Notes: generated by a model from the sequence alone, not told the origin. 47,373 nucleotides of DNA from DATEOR01 sp046734455 (GCA_046734455.1 JBKPRJ010000012.1:1-47373), one strand, 5' to 3'. Counted from the first letter of the stretch, positions 30,694-39,055 are shown. A program made the numbers and translations.

Positions 30694-31665
30694 ATGGCAG
30701 ACACAGAGCTGTATCCACGCCCGCTGCCCGATCTTACGGAGGATGATCGTCCTGACGTCTCGTTGGTCGTGCCCGTCTTCAACGAGGAACGAACAATCGG
30801 GCAGGTCGTGGAGCAGGCGATCGCCGTCCTGGAGAGCGATTCGAGGACGTTCGAGGTGATCGTCGTCGACGACGGCTCGAGCGACGGGACCTGGGCCGCG
30901 ATCGAGCGTTTGCACGAGGGCGAGGCGCGGGTCAAGGCCGTCCGCTTCAAGCGCAATTTCGGCCAGCACCCGGCCATGCACGCGGGTCTCGTCAGGGCAC
31001 GCGGGGAGATCGTCGTGACGATGGACGGCGACCTGCAGAACCAGCCTTCCGACCTGCCGAAGCTCATCGCCGCGGTCGCGGACGGCGTCGACGTCGCGTC
31101 CGGCCGGCGCAAGGGCCGCGAGGACTCGTGGGGCCGCACGCTTCCCTCCAAGCTGATCAACGGGATGCTGCGCCGCTTCACGTCTTCCGACATCCACGAT
31201 TTCGGCTGCGCCTACAACGCCTACTCCCGTGACGCGCTCACCCCCGTCCTCGGCGTGATCGGCAAGCAGAAGTTCACGAAGGCGCTCGTTCTGGCCGCCG
31301 GCGCGCAGGCCGTCGAGGTCGACCTCGACCACCGCGCCCGCGAGGACAGCTCGCGCTACTCGCCGCTGCGCCTGACACGGCTCGCCCTCCACGTGCTCGC
31401 CGGCTTCTGGCCGCAGCCGATCCAGTGGGCCGGGGTGCTCCTCGGCGTCCTCTGCGGGACCTTCGCGCTGGTCGTCGCCGTGTGGGCCACCGCGGTCTGG
31501 GCGCTGAACGGCGACTTCCCCGGGCAGCTCTACCTCGGCGGGCTCGTCCTCGGCGTTCTCGCGGTGCAGGGATTCATACTCGCGCTCGTCGGGGAATATC
31601 TGGGACGGATCCAGCGGGACGTCGAGGGACGCCCGCTCTACACGATCGAAAAGGAACTGGTCTGA
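30694..31665 (+). CDS. GT2 polyprenyl-phosphate sugar synthase (GtrB/ArnC-like)
   Basis: 323 residues. SLVVPVFNEERTIGQVVEQA (23-42), IVVDDGSSDGTW (56-67) and TMDGDLQNQPSDL (109-121) define the GT-A domain of the dolichol-phosphate-mannose synthase group; two C-terminal hydrophobic hairpin segments (about 237-260 and 270-300) match GtrB/ArnC, which sit in the membrane as oligomers. LVGEYLGRIQRDVEGRPLY near the end is a conserved tail of this group. It should load a sugar onto undecaprenyl phosphate for use outside by GT-C enzymes such as the membrane proteins in this window. Start chosen from the TAGCCT spacing and the N-terminal length of relatives. Confidence 0.85.
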   Translation: MADTELYPRPLPDLTEDDRPDVSLVVPVFNEERTIGQVVEQAIAVLESDSRTFEVIVVDDGSSDGTWAAIERLHEGEARVKAVRFKRNFGQHPAMHAGLVRARGEIVVTMDGDLQNQPSDLPKLIAAVADGVDVASGRRKGREDSWGRTLPSKLINGMLRRFTSSDIHDFGCAYNAYSRDALTPVLGVIGKQKFTKALVLAAGAQAVEVDLDHRAREDSSRYSPLRLTRLALHVLAGFWPQPIQWAGVLLGVLCGTFALVVAVWATAVWALNGDFPGQLYLGGLVLGVLAVQGFILALVGEYLGRIQRDVEGRPLYTIEKELV

Positions 31666-31667
31666 CC

Positions 31668-32666
31668 TTGAGCAAGCGGGTGCTTGTCACCGGCGGCGCC
31701 GGGTTCATCTCCTCGAACCTCGTCCGCCATCTCCTCGCCTCGACCTCACACGACGTCGTCTCGCTGGACGCGCTCACGTACGCGGGGAACATGGACAACC
31801 TCTCCGACGTCATCGGGCACGAGCGGCTCTCGTTCGTCCACGGGGACATCCGCGACCCGGAGCTCGTCGGCGAGATCGTCGCCGACGTCGACGTGATCGT
31901 GAACGCGGCCGCCGAGTCGCACGTCGAGAAGTCGATCGAGGAAGGCGCCTCCGAGTTCGTGACCACGAACGTCGAGGGGACGCAGATCCTCCTCGACGCG
32001 ATCAGGCGCACCCCCGTCGAGCGCTTCATCCTCTTCTCCTCGAGCGAGGTCTACGGCACCGCGGAGTGCGCGCCCATGGACGAGGAGCACCCGCTCAACC
32101 CGCGTAGCCCGTACGCCGCGACGAAGGCCGGCGCGGACCGCCTCGCGTACTCGTACTTCGTCACCTACGGCCTCCCGATCACGATCGTGCGCCCGTTCAA
32201 CAACTACGGGCCGCACCAGCATCCGGAGAAGGTCGTGCCGCGCTTCATCACGCAGGCGCTCAGGGACGAGCCGCTCACCGTGCACGGTGACGGGCACGCG
32301 AGCCGCGACTGGGTCTTCGTCGAGGACGTCGCCGAGGCCATCGACGCGGCCATCGAGGCCGACATCGATGGGATTGCAGGCGAGGTGATCAACATCGCCA
32401 CCGGCCGGGACATCTCCGTCGAGGAGATCGCCGACCTCGTGCTCGAGCGGCTCGGCAAGCCCGCGTCGCTCAAGGTGCACACGCCCGAGCGGCCCGGCCA
32501 GGTGGACCGCCACATCGGCTCGACCGACAGGGCGGAGAAGCTGCTCGGCTGGCGAGCGCGCACCTCCTTCGAGGAGGGCCTGGAGCGCACCATCGGGTGG
32601 TATGACGAGAATCGAGCCTGGTGGGAATCTCCGCTTCGGACAGACAGCGCCGTCTTCTCGTCCTAG
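31668..32666 (+). CDS. Extended SDR: nucleotide-sugar 4,6-dehydratase, decarboxylase or epimerase
   Basis: 332 residues from TTG 31668, two bases after the GT2 stop. VLVTGGAGFISSNLV (5-19) is the NAD-binding site; NAAAESHVEKSI (79-90), FSSSEVYGTAE (123-133) and Tyr149-Lys153 (YAATK) form the active site; RPFNNYGPHQHPEKVVPRF follows. It resembles RmlB overall, but the TDE triad of dTDP-glucose 4,6-dehydratases is SSE here (125-127), as in LegB-, GMD- or UXS-like enzymes, so an rmlB label is avoided. The next genes are an ATP-grasp ligase and an aminotransferase, which favours a 4-keto sugar that is then aminated. No Shine-Dalgarno fits well; GTG 31680 is too far inside the NAD fold. Confidence 0.78.
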   Translation: MSKRVLVTGGAGFISSNLVRHLLASTSHDVVSLDALTYAGNMDNLSDVIGHERLSFVHGDIRDPELVGEIVADVDVIVNAAAESHVEKSIEEGASEFVTTNVEGTQILLDAIRRTPVERFILFSSSEVYGTAECAPMDEEHPLNPRSPYAATKAGADRLAYSYFVTYGLPITIVRPFNNYGPHQHPEKVVPRFITQALRDEPLTVHGDGHASRDWVFVEDVAEAIDAAIEADIDGIAGEVINIATGRDISVEEIADLVLERLGKPASLKVHTPERPGQVDRHIGSTDRAEKLLGWRARTSFEEGLERTIGWYDENRAWWESPLRTDSAVFSS

Positions 32667-33826
32667 GGGCCGGCCCGGCACAGCTCGGGCTTCTGCGCGC
32701 AGCCCGCGATCGCGGGCTCTTCGTCGTCGCCTGTGACCGCGATGCACAGGCACCCGGCTTCGAGTATGCGGACAGGCGGGCGATCGTCTCCGCCGAGGAC
32801 GAGCCCGCTATCGGCAAGCTCGCCCAGGCCGAGGGCATCGACGGCGTCATCGCACCGGGGATCGACTGGCCGGTGGCGATCGCGGCGCGTGTTGCCGCGC
32901 GCTTCGGGCTCCCGCATCCCCTGAAGCCCGAGACCGCCTCGCTGGCGGTCTCCAAGCAGCGCCAGCGCGAGCGTCTTGCCGAGACCGGCGTCCCGCAGCC
33001 CGCGTGGCAGATCGCGACCGAGGCGAAGGGGCTTCCGGTCCCCTGTGTCGTGAAGCCGCCCGACCGCCAGGGCCAGAAAGGGCTGACGCTGGTCCGCGAC
33101 GCCTCGGAGCTCGGGGCGGCCGTCGAGCTCGCCGTGGCCGAGTCGCGCGCCGGGTGCGCCCTCGTCGAGGAGCTCGTCGAGGGCCCCGAGGTGACCGTCA
33201 ACGCGTTCTCGGTGGACGGTGTCTTCCATCCCCTCACGGTCACGGACCGCCTCACGGCCGACCCGCCCGCCTTCGGAGTCGCGCTCGCGCACGCCTGGCC
33301 CAGCGCCCACGACGTCACCGAGGCGGTCGAGGCCGCCCGCGCAGCCGCGGAGGCGCTTGGGATCGAGAACGGCCCGACCTACACCCAGGTTCGGCTCGCC
33401 GAGGACGGCGCGAGAGTGATGGAGCTCGCCGCCCGCCTCGGAGGCGGCCACGACGCCGAGGTCTGCCGCGAGGCGCTCGGCATCGACCCGAACGAGCTCG
33501 CGCTGGACGCGGCGCTCGGCGAGCCGGTCGACGTACCCGAGCCCACTCCGGCGGGCGGCGCCTGCGTGCGCTTCCTCGTTCCACCGGAAGGCGAGCTCGT
33601 CCGGCTCGACGGCGTGGACGAGGCGCGCGCGGCCCAGGGCGTCGTCGACGCCCGGGTGTACCGCCGGACTGGTTACGTGTTCGGCCCCTTCCTGCGCGGC
33701 TCCGACCGGGCCGGCTTCGTCCTCGCCACGGGCGCCTCGCGGGACGATGCGCTCGCGAACGCAGACCGCGCGGCCGACTTAATACGCTTCGAGACCGAAG
33801 ATGCAGCTGTCCTCCAGCAAACGTAA
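32621..33826 (+). CDS. ATP-grasp ligase
   Basis: 401 residues. RRLLVLGAGPAQLGLLRAAR (10-29) starts a preATP-grasp domain, VPCVVKPPDRQGQKGLTLV is the nucleotide loop, VEELVEGPEVTVNAFSVDG holds an acidic strand, and VMELAARLGGGHDAEVCREA has the Glu, Arg and Gly-rich end of the ATP site. The C-terminal 100 residues form the usual lid and accessory strand region. It belongs with PurK/PurT/CarB-like ligases that join a carboxylate to an amine. It overlaps the SDR gene by 46 bases and the aminotransferase gene by 26, an unusually tight pair of overlaps that implies obligate co-expression. N-acylation of an amino sugar by an amino acid is a plausible role. Confidence 0.78.
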   Translation: MGISASDRQRRLLVLGAGPAQLGLLRAARDRGLFVVACDRDAQAPGFEYADRRAIVSAEDEPAIGKLAQAEGIDGVIAPGIDWPVAIAARVAARFGLPHPLKPETASLAVSKQRQRERLAETGVPQPAWQIATEAKGLPVPCVVKPPDRQGQKGLTLVRDASELGAAVELAVAESRAGCALVEELVEGPEVTVNAFSVDGVFHPLTVTDRLTADPPAFGVALAHAWPSAHDVTEAVEAARAAAEALGIENGPTYTQVRLAEDGARVMELAARLGGGHDAEVCREALGIDPNELALDAALGEPVDVPEPTPAGGACVRFLVPPEGELVRLDGVDEARAAQGVVDARVYRRTGYVFGPFLRGSDRAGFVLATGASRDDALANADRAADLIRFETEDAAVLQQT

Positions 33827-34934
33827 GACGTTCCTCTCGTTCCAGCCGCCGGCGATCGGGCCGGAGGAGATCGCCGCGGTCACAGAGACCCTCGAGAGCG
33901 GCTGGCTGACCACCGGCCCCCGGGCGGAGGAGCTCGAGCGCCGGCTCGCCGAGCTCACGGGCGCACGCCACGCGCTGGCTCTCGCTTCCGGAACGGCTGC
34001 CATGCACCTCTCGCTCGTCGGCCTCGGTGTCGGCCCCGGAGACGAGGTGATCACGACGCCGATCACCTGGCCCGCGACCGCCAATGTCGTCGTGCACACG
34101 GGTGCGACCCCCGTCTTCGTGGACGTGCGCGACTCGGATCTGAACATCGACCCCGACCTCGCCGCCGCGGCCGTGACCGAGCGCACGAAGGCGATCATGC
34201 CCGTCGACCTCGCCGGCCAGCCGGCCGACCTCGATCCGCTCCTCGCCCTCGGTCCCCCGGTGGTCGAGGACGCCGCTCACGCCGTGGAGGCGCGGTATCG
34301 CGGCCGGCGCATCGGCTCGATCGCCCACGCCACGTGCCTCTCCCTCTACGCGACGAAGAACGTCGCCGCCGGCGAGGGCGGCGCGATCACGACGAACGAC
34401 GATGCGCTCGCCGAGGAGATCCGCGAGCTGCGCCTGATGCGCCGGAGCCACGGCTCGCTCTACGACATCCGCACGGCCGGCTTCAAGGCGAATCTCTCCG
34501 ACGTGCTGGCCGCGATCGCCGTCTGCCAGCTGGACAAGATCGAGGCGCACGCGGAGATCCGCCGCCGCCACGTCGAGACCTACGACGCGGCGCTCGCCGA
34601 CCTTTCGGGGATCGCTCCGCTCGGGCGCGACCCCCGCGACCGGCACGCGCTCCACCTCTACATCGTCCGGATCGATGCCGAGGACGCAGGCGCCGACCGG
34701 GACGCGTACCAGCGCGCGCTGGCCGAGCAGAACATCGGGACGAGCATCCACTTCCTCCCGGTGCACAAGCTCACGTACTACCGCGAGCGCTTCCCCGACC
34801 AGGCGCCGCTTCCCGTCGCGGAGCGGGCCGGGCGCGAGGTGCTCTCCCTGCCGCTCTCGCCGGCGCATTCGGACGAGGACATCGCGGACGCGGTGGACGC
34901 GCTTCGCCGTGTCCACGCGCGCTTCACCTCGTGA
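33801..34934 (+). CDS. DegT/DnrJ/EryC1 sugar aminotransferase
   Basis: 377 residues, standard length. The N-terminus SGWLTTGPRAEELERRLAEL (33-52) and SGTAAMHLSL (63-72) bind PLP phosphate; Asp157 in VVEDAAHAV contacts the ring nitrogen; Lys186 in LYATKNVAAGEGG (183-195) is the Schiff-base lysine. IHFLPVHKLTYYRERF near 316-331 matches the 4-aminotransferases (ArnB/PseC/DesI/LegC-like group). It would aminate a 4-keto nucleotide sugar made by the SDR two genes upstream, using glutamate. ATG 33801 lies inside the end of the ATP-grasp gene. A second, different aminotransferase is encoded at 46654. Confidence 0.88.
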   Translation: MQLSSSKRKTFLSFQPPAIGPEEIAAVTETLESGWLTTGPRAEELERRLAELTGARHALALASGTAAMHLSLVGLGVGPGDEVITTPITWPATANVVVHTGATPVFVDVRDSDLNIDPDLAAAAVTERTKAIMPVDLAGQPADLDPLLALGPPVVEDAAHAVEARYRGRRIGSIAHATCLSLYATKNVAAGEGGAITTNDDALAEEIRELRLMRRSHGSLYDIRTAGFKANLSDVLAAIAVCQLDKIEAHAEIRRRHVETYDAALADLSGIAPLGRDPRDRHALHLYIVRIDAEDAGADRDAYQRALAEQNIGTSIHFLPVHKLTYYRERFPDQAPLPVAERAGREVLSLPLSPAHSDEDIADAVDALRRVHARFTS

Positions 34935-34938
34935 TGCC

Positions 34939-35904
34939 GTGATCAGCCGGCGGGTTCGCATCGCACTGCAGGTGCTGGTCAGCGCGGGCGTCCTCGCCTA
35001 CCTCATCTGGCAGATCGACCTGCGCCAGACGCTCGACCTGATCGGCTCGAGCAACGGCTGGTACCTCCTCGCCTCCTACGTGATCTTCCTCGTCACCACG
35101 ATCGGGATGGCCTGGCGCTGGAAGGCCCTGCTCGCCTCGAAGGGGATCCACGAGCCGCTCTCCTGGCTGACGAAGCTCTACTTCGTCGGCTACGCCGCCG
35201 GGCAGGTGCTGCCGACGTCGATCGGCGGAGACACCGTGCGGATCGCCGCGCACGCTCGGCGGCGGCCCGACGCGAAGGCCGAGGTCGCGGGCGCCGTCCT
35301 CATGGAGCGCGTGGTCGGCTCGGCCGGGACGCTCGTCCTCGTCGCCATGGGCCTCGTCCTGGCGGTCGGGCGCTACAACAACATCGAGGAGGTCCTCATC
35401 CTCGAGATCGCGCTCTCGGTCGGGCTCGCGCTCGCCCTCGCGCTCATGTTCTCGCGGCGGACGAACGTGTGGCTGCAGGAGCGGGGAGGGACGCGCCGGC
35501 TCGCCCGCGGATTCCGGAGCCTCTGGGAGGCGCTGCACGGATACCGCGCCAAGCCGCGAGCCCTCCTGATCGTGCTCGGCGCCACCGTCGTTTTTCAGTT
35601 CGTCCGGATCCTCTCGATCTGGCTCTGCGGCGAGGCGGTGGGGATCGACGTGTCCCCGCTCGTCTACATCGTCATGGGGCCGCTCCTCTTCCTCGTCATG
35701 CTCGTCCCGTTCACGATCAACGGGCTGGGCGTGCGCGAGGCGTTCTTCATCGCCTTTCTCGGGCGGTTCGGCGTGGACGCCGATGCGGCCTTCGCCACCG
35801 GGTTTCTCTTCTACGCGGTCACGGTGGCGGCGTCGATCCCGGGCGGCGCGATCATGATCTGGGAGAGCGTGCGTCCCGCCCTCATGCGGCCGCGCGAGGG
35901 ATAG
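34939..35904 (+). CDS. Lysylphosphatidylglycerol-synthase-like (UPF0104) membrane protein
   Basis: 321 residues from GTG 34939, with about eight hydrophobic segments. GQVLPTSIGGDTVRIAAHAR (about 94-113) is the hallmark loop of the AglD/MprF-like flippase domain family, and PFTINGLGVREAFF (about 255-268) is the second hallmark. These proteins are found with polyprenyl-phosphate glycosyltransferases and are thought to move lipid-linked sugars or aminoacylated lipids across the membrane. There is no soluble synthase domain. Starting further upstream would overlap the aminotransferase gene almost entirely, so GTG four bases after that stop is preferred. It likely serves the lipid-linked sugars made by the GT2 enzymes at 30694 and 38076. 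Confidence 0.8.
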   Translation: MISRRVRIALQVLVSAGVLAYLIWQIDLRQTLDLIGSSNGWYLLASYVIFLVTTIGMAWRWKALLASKGIHEPLSWLTKLYFVGYAAGQVLPTSIGGDTVRIAAHARRRPDAKAEVAGAVLMERVVGSAGTLVLVAMGLVLAVGRYNNIEEVLILEIALSVGLALALALMFSRRTNVWLQERGGTRRLARGFRSLWEALHGYRAKPRALLIVLGATVVFQFVRILSIWLCGEAVGIDVSPLVYIVMGPLLFLVMLVPFTINGLGVREAFFIAFLGRFGVDADAAFATGFLFYAVTVAASIPGGAIMIWESVRPALMRPREG

Positions 35905-35909
35905 GGGCC

Positions 35910-35915
35910 TAGAAT
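35910..35915 (+). promoter_or_regulatory. -10 element TAGAAT
   Basis: TAGAAT is five bases after the preceding stop and exactly seven bases before GTG 35923. It is one of the closest matches to the bacterial -10 consensus in the window. Confidence 0.55.
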
Positions 35916-35922
35916 CGGGTCG

Positions 35923-38049
35923 GTGGAGGGACGAGGCGGCCGCGTAGCTTCCCTGACTGCGCCGCTCGCAGTCAGGATGCGGGGCCGGTTCGTCGGCCTC
36001 GTCGCGCTCGCTCCGGCGCTCCTCCTTCTGGGCCATCTGCTGCCCGCGAGCGGCCCGGGCCTCGCCCTGCGCCTGGCCGGGGCGGCCGCGTGCGTGCTCG
36101 TCGTCCCGGGCGCGCTCCTCCTCCGGGCGATCGGCTGGCCGGCCTCGCCGGGCATCGCGCTCGCCGGGTCTTTCGCGCTCAGCCTCGCCGTCGACGCTTT
36201 CGGGCTCGCGCTCGTCTTCGCGGCCGGAGGGTCGATTCTCCTCATGGCGATCGTGATCGTCTCGGTGAGCGTCGTCGTGGCCGTTCCCGCAGCGCTCCGC
36301 AACGGCGTCCAGCCGGTCGCGAGAACCGAGCGGCGCGCCCTCACCGCGGTCTTCGCCTCCGGCGCTCTCTATGCGGTCGTCGTCTGGTGGGCCGCGGGGC
36401 CGGTGAACGCCGACGGCTTCTTCCATCTGGGCCGCGCGCGCAAGCTTGCCGACCTCGACCTGCTGAACGGGCTCGCGAGCGTCGACGAGTTCAAGGACGG
36501 CGGCCTGCACCCCGGCTACGCGTTCCCGCTCTGGCATGCGGTGGACGCGCTCATCGCCCGCCTCGCCGGAGTCGACGTCGCGGAGGTGCTCGTCTACCTC
36601 CCGGCCATCCTCGTTCCGCTGGTGCTCGTGCTTGCCTACGCCGCCGGGAACGCCGTCTTCCGCTCCCCGTACGGAGGCGTCGCTCTGGCGGCGGTGCAGG
36701 TCGCGAATCTCGGGCTCGTGCGCCATGCCGACACCGTCGGCGGTACTGGATTCTTCGAGACGACCACGCAGCCGCAGGCGGCGAGCCAGCTGCTGCTCAT
36801 CCCGACCCTGATCGCCCTCGTCTTCGCGTTCCTCAGGGATGGAGGAGGCGTCGTGCTTCTCTGCGTAGGCGCAGCGGGCGGAGCGCTGACCCTCGTCCAT
36901 CCGTCGTACACGCCGTTCGTCGCGATGATCCTGATCGGCTTCCTACTCGCCCGGCTCGTCCTGGTGCGCGCCTGGGAGCCGCTGCTCATGCGGACGACCA
37001 TCGCACTGGGCGCGATCACCGCGCCGCTCGTGCTCTTCCTCGTCCTCTTCTATCCGGTCATCAGGAGCTCGACCTCGGTGACGCCCTCGATCGCGCTCCG
37101 GGATCACGAGCTGGCCGGCTACGGCAGCCTCGTGACCAAGCTCGGGCCCTGGTTCGGGATGTCGCCGGATGCGGTCGCGCGCGCGGGCCCGGTCGTCGTT
37201 GCGGGGCTGCTCGCGGTCCCGCTCGCCGCGTTCGCCTCGAGGAGGCTCTGGGCCGCACTGGTGCTCGGCGGTGTGCTTGCCATCCTCGTCGCGGTTCTCG
37301 TCCCTCCGTTCTTCACGATCCTGGCCGACGTCTTCTCGCTCTCGCAGGCGCGCCGGCTCCCCGAGTTCCTCCCCATCGGCATGGCCGTGGTGGGGGGCTG
37401 TGTCGTGCTGTCGCGCTTCCGGCTCTGGGGGATCGCGGCCGCCGGACTGGCCGGGATAGCTCTCGTCCTCCTCTACCCGGGCGAGTTCGGCTGGGTCTAC
37501 TCCGACGGAGGCCCGAGCTGGGCTGTCTGGCTCGGACTGGCGGGTGGGCTCGCCGCGTTGCTCTTCGGCGCGTGGCGGCCTCTCCGGGGGCCCGATCCGG
37601 GGCGATTCGCCCTGCTGGCCGCGCTCGCCTTCGTGCTGCCGGTGGCGGTCACGGGGCTTCCGTACGTCGAGAAGGCCAAGCCCGACACGTTCTTCACCCC
37701 CGGCGTGGTCGAGGCCGTTCGCGCCGACGTCTCGGAGGGGGACGTCGTCTTCTCCGATCAGATGACCGATTACCGGTTACTCGCCTACGCGCCGGTTTAC
37801 GTGAACGCGTCGCCCCCCGGGCACGTCGCGGAGGTGCATGCGAACCGCGTCTTCGCCCGGACCCGCGACGCGCGCCGCTTCTTCGCGTCCGCAGGAACGA
37901 CCGACGAGGAGCGCTCGGCGATCCTGAAGCGGTGGGGCGCGGACTGGGTGCTCGTCAACCGGGAACGGAGCCAGCCGCAGCGGTTCCTCGACCGCTTCCC
38001 GCTCGTCTACGAGGACGACCGCTTCGCGCTCTACGACGTGAGGTCCTGA
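35923..38049 (+). CDS. Large polytopic membrane protein, GT-C-like
   Basis: 708 residues from GTG 35923 (690 from ATG 35977). About fourteen hydrophobic segments cover 22-580, then a soluble tail of about 130. The loop near 155-210 has WAAGPVNADGFFHLGRARKL, an acidic residue after a membrane segment followed by an amphipathic helix, and later HPGYAFPLWHAVDAL. The layout is like the proteins at 6209 and 8241, though sequence likeness is low. It lies between an LPG-synthase-like protein and a GT2, so use of lipid-linked sugars on the outer face is likely. A perfect inverted repeat (35952-35976) directly precedes ATG 35977, leaving the true start open. Confidence 0.55.
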   Translation: MEGRGGRVASLTAPLAVRMRGRFVGLVALAPALLLLGHLLPASGPGLALRLAGAAACVLVVPGALLLRAIGWPASPGIALAGSFALSLAVDAFGLALVFAAGGSILLMAIVIVSVSVVVAVPAALRNGVQPVARTERRALTAVFASGALYAVVVWWAAGPVNADGFFHLGRARKLADLDLLNGLASVDEFKDGGLHPGYAFPLWHAVDALIARLAGVDVAEVLVYLPAILVPLVLVLAYAAGNAVFRSPYGGVALAAVQVANLGLVRHADTVGGTGFFETTTQPQAASQLLLIPTLIALVFAFLRDGGGVVLLCVGAAGGALTLVHPSYTPFVAMILIGFLLARLVLVRAWEPLLMRTTIALGAITAPLVLFLVLFYPVIRSSTSVTPSIALRDHELAGYGSLVTKLGPWFGMSPDAVARAGPVVVAGLLAVPLAAFASRRLWAALVLGGVLAILVAVLVPPFFTILADVFSLSQARRLPEFLPIGMAVVGGCVVLSRFRLWGIAAAGLAGIALVLLYPGEFGWVYSDGGPSWAVWLGLAGGLAALLFGAWRPLRGPDPGRFALLAALAFVLPVAVTGLPYVEKAKPDTFFTPGVVEAVRADVSEGDVVFSDQMTDYRLLAYAPVYVNASPPGHVAEVHANRVFARTRDARRFFASAGTTDEERSAILKRWGADWVLVNRERSQPQRFLDRFPLVYEDDRFALYDVRS
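35952..35976. repeat. Perfect 9-bp inverted repeat before an internal ATG
   Basis: CCTGACTGC (35952-35960) and GCAGTCAGG (35968-35976) are exact reverse complements separated by seven bases; ATG 35977 follows at once. As RNA it forms a stable hairpin next to a possible start codon; as DNA it could be an operator. If translation begins at GTG 35923 it encodes residues 10-18. Confidence 0.6.
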
Positions 38050-38062
38050 CCGACCCGGAAGC

Positions 38063-38068
38063 TAGAGT
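38063..38068 (+). promoter_or_regulatory. -10 element TAGAGT
   Basis: TAGAGT in the 26-base gap after the membrane-protein gene stands exactly seven bases before ATG 38076, in the context CTAGAGTCGGCG, close to the CTAGGATCGGCG sites at 23021 and 28414. Confidence 0.6.
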
Positions 38069-38075
38069 CGGCGCG

Positions 38076-39014
38076 ATGTACGAGGGGAAGAGCGTCGCCG
38101 TTGTCGTGCCTGCGTACAACGAGGAGGCGCTCATCGCGTCCACGGTTTCCACCATTCCGGCGTTCGTCGACAGGATCATCGTCGTCGACGACGGCTCCAA
38201 GGACGGCACCGTCGAGAAGGCGAGGAATGCCGATCCGCGCGTCGATCTCGTCGTCCACGAGCGCAATCAGGGGGTCGGCGCGGCCATCGTCACCGGCTAC
38301 AAGCGCGCGATCGCCAAGGAGATCGACGTGACGGCGGTGATGGCCGCGGACGGCCAGATGGACCCGGACGACCTGGAGACGCTGATCAAGGGCGTCGCGG
38401 CGGGAGAGGTCGACTACGCGAAGGCGAACCGGCTCTTCACCGGCCAGGCCTGGGAGCTGATCCCCCGCACGCGCTACCTGGGGAACGCGGTGCTCTCGTT
38501 CCTCACGAAGATCGCCTCGGGGTACTGGCACGTCGCCGACTCCCAGTCCGGCTACACGGCGGTCGACCTCGAGACGCTCCGGCTCCTCGACCTCGACCGC
38601 ATCTACAAGCGCTACGGCTTCCCGAACGACCTGCTCGTCCACCTGAACGTCTGGAACCGCCGCGTGCGGGACTACCCCTCCCGTCCGATCTACGGCGTCG
38701 GCGAGCGGAGCGGCATCCGCCTGCGCCACGTCGTCCCGAAGATCTCCTGGCTCCTGACGAAGGGCTTCTTCTGGCGGATGAAGGAGAAGTACATCATCCG
38801 CGACTTCCACCCCCTCATCCTCTTCTACACCCTGGGGATGGTCCTCTTCGGCGCGGGCTTCGTCCTCGGCTGGCTCGAGGTCGGGCTGCGCATCGCGGGC
38901 AACGAGATCACGAGCGCCTCGATCGTCCTCGTCGCGCTGCTCATCATCTCCGGGCTCCAGCTCCTGCTCTTCGCCATGTGGTTCGACATGGAGTCGAACA
39001 AGGACTTGCGCTAA
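38076..39014 (+). CDS. GT2 glycosyltransferase with C-terminal membrane segments
   Basis: 312 residues. SVAVVVPAYNEEALIASTVS (6-25), IIVVDDGSKDGT (34-45) and VMAADGQMDPDDL (88-100) form the GT-A domain; the first Asp of the common DAD is Ala (AAD, 90-92), while Asp92 remains. Two hydrophobic segments (about 247-268 and 277-305) anchor it. It is related to dolichol-phosphate-mannose-synthase-type enzymes and probably loads a sugar on undecaprenyl phosphate. ATG 38076 is seven bases after TAGAGT without a Shine-Dalgarno. A GC-rich hairpin follows its stop. Confidence 0.8.
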   Translation: MYEGKSVAVVVPAYNEEALIASTVSTIPAFVDRIIVVDDGSKDGTVEKARNADPRVDLVVHERNQGVGAAIVTGYKRAIAKEIDVTAVMAADGQMDPDDLETLIKGVAAGEVDYAKANRLFTGQAWELIPRTRYLGNAVLSFLTKIASGYWHVADSQSGYTAVDLETLRLLDLDRIYKRYGFPNDLLVHLNVWNRRVRDYPSRPIYGVGERSGIRLRHVVPKISWLLTKGFFWRMKEKYIIRDFHPLILFYTLGMVLFGAGFVLGWLEVGLRIAGNEITSASIVLVALLIISGLQLLLFAMWFDMESNKDLR

Positions 39015-39016
39015 AC

Positions 39017-39039
39017 GGCGGGAACAATTCGCGCCCGCC
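39017..39039 (+). terminator. GC-rich hairpin after the GT2 gene
   Basis: GGCGGG (39017-39022) pairs with CCCGCC (39034-39039) around an eleven-base loop. There is no T-run, so it may be a weak or factor-dependent terminator, or a leader structure of the lipoprotein gene at 39056. Confidence 0.3.
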
Positions 39040-39055
39040 TGCGGTCGAAGGCGAC

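Noticed and set aside
31668..32666. Labelling the SDR as rmlB
   Set aside because: The TDE active-site triad of dTDP-glucose 4,6-dehydratase is SSE here and no other rml genes are present.
36090..38075. Upstream extension of the GT2 frame through the preceding membrane-protein gene
   Set aside because: The extension is Arg/Ala-rich shadow sequence; the conserved GT2 domain begins just after ATG 38076, which has its own -10 box.
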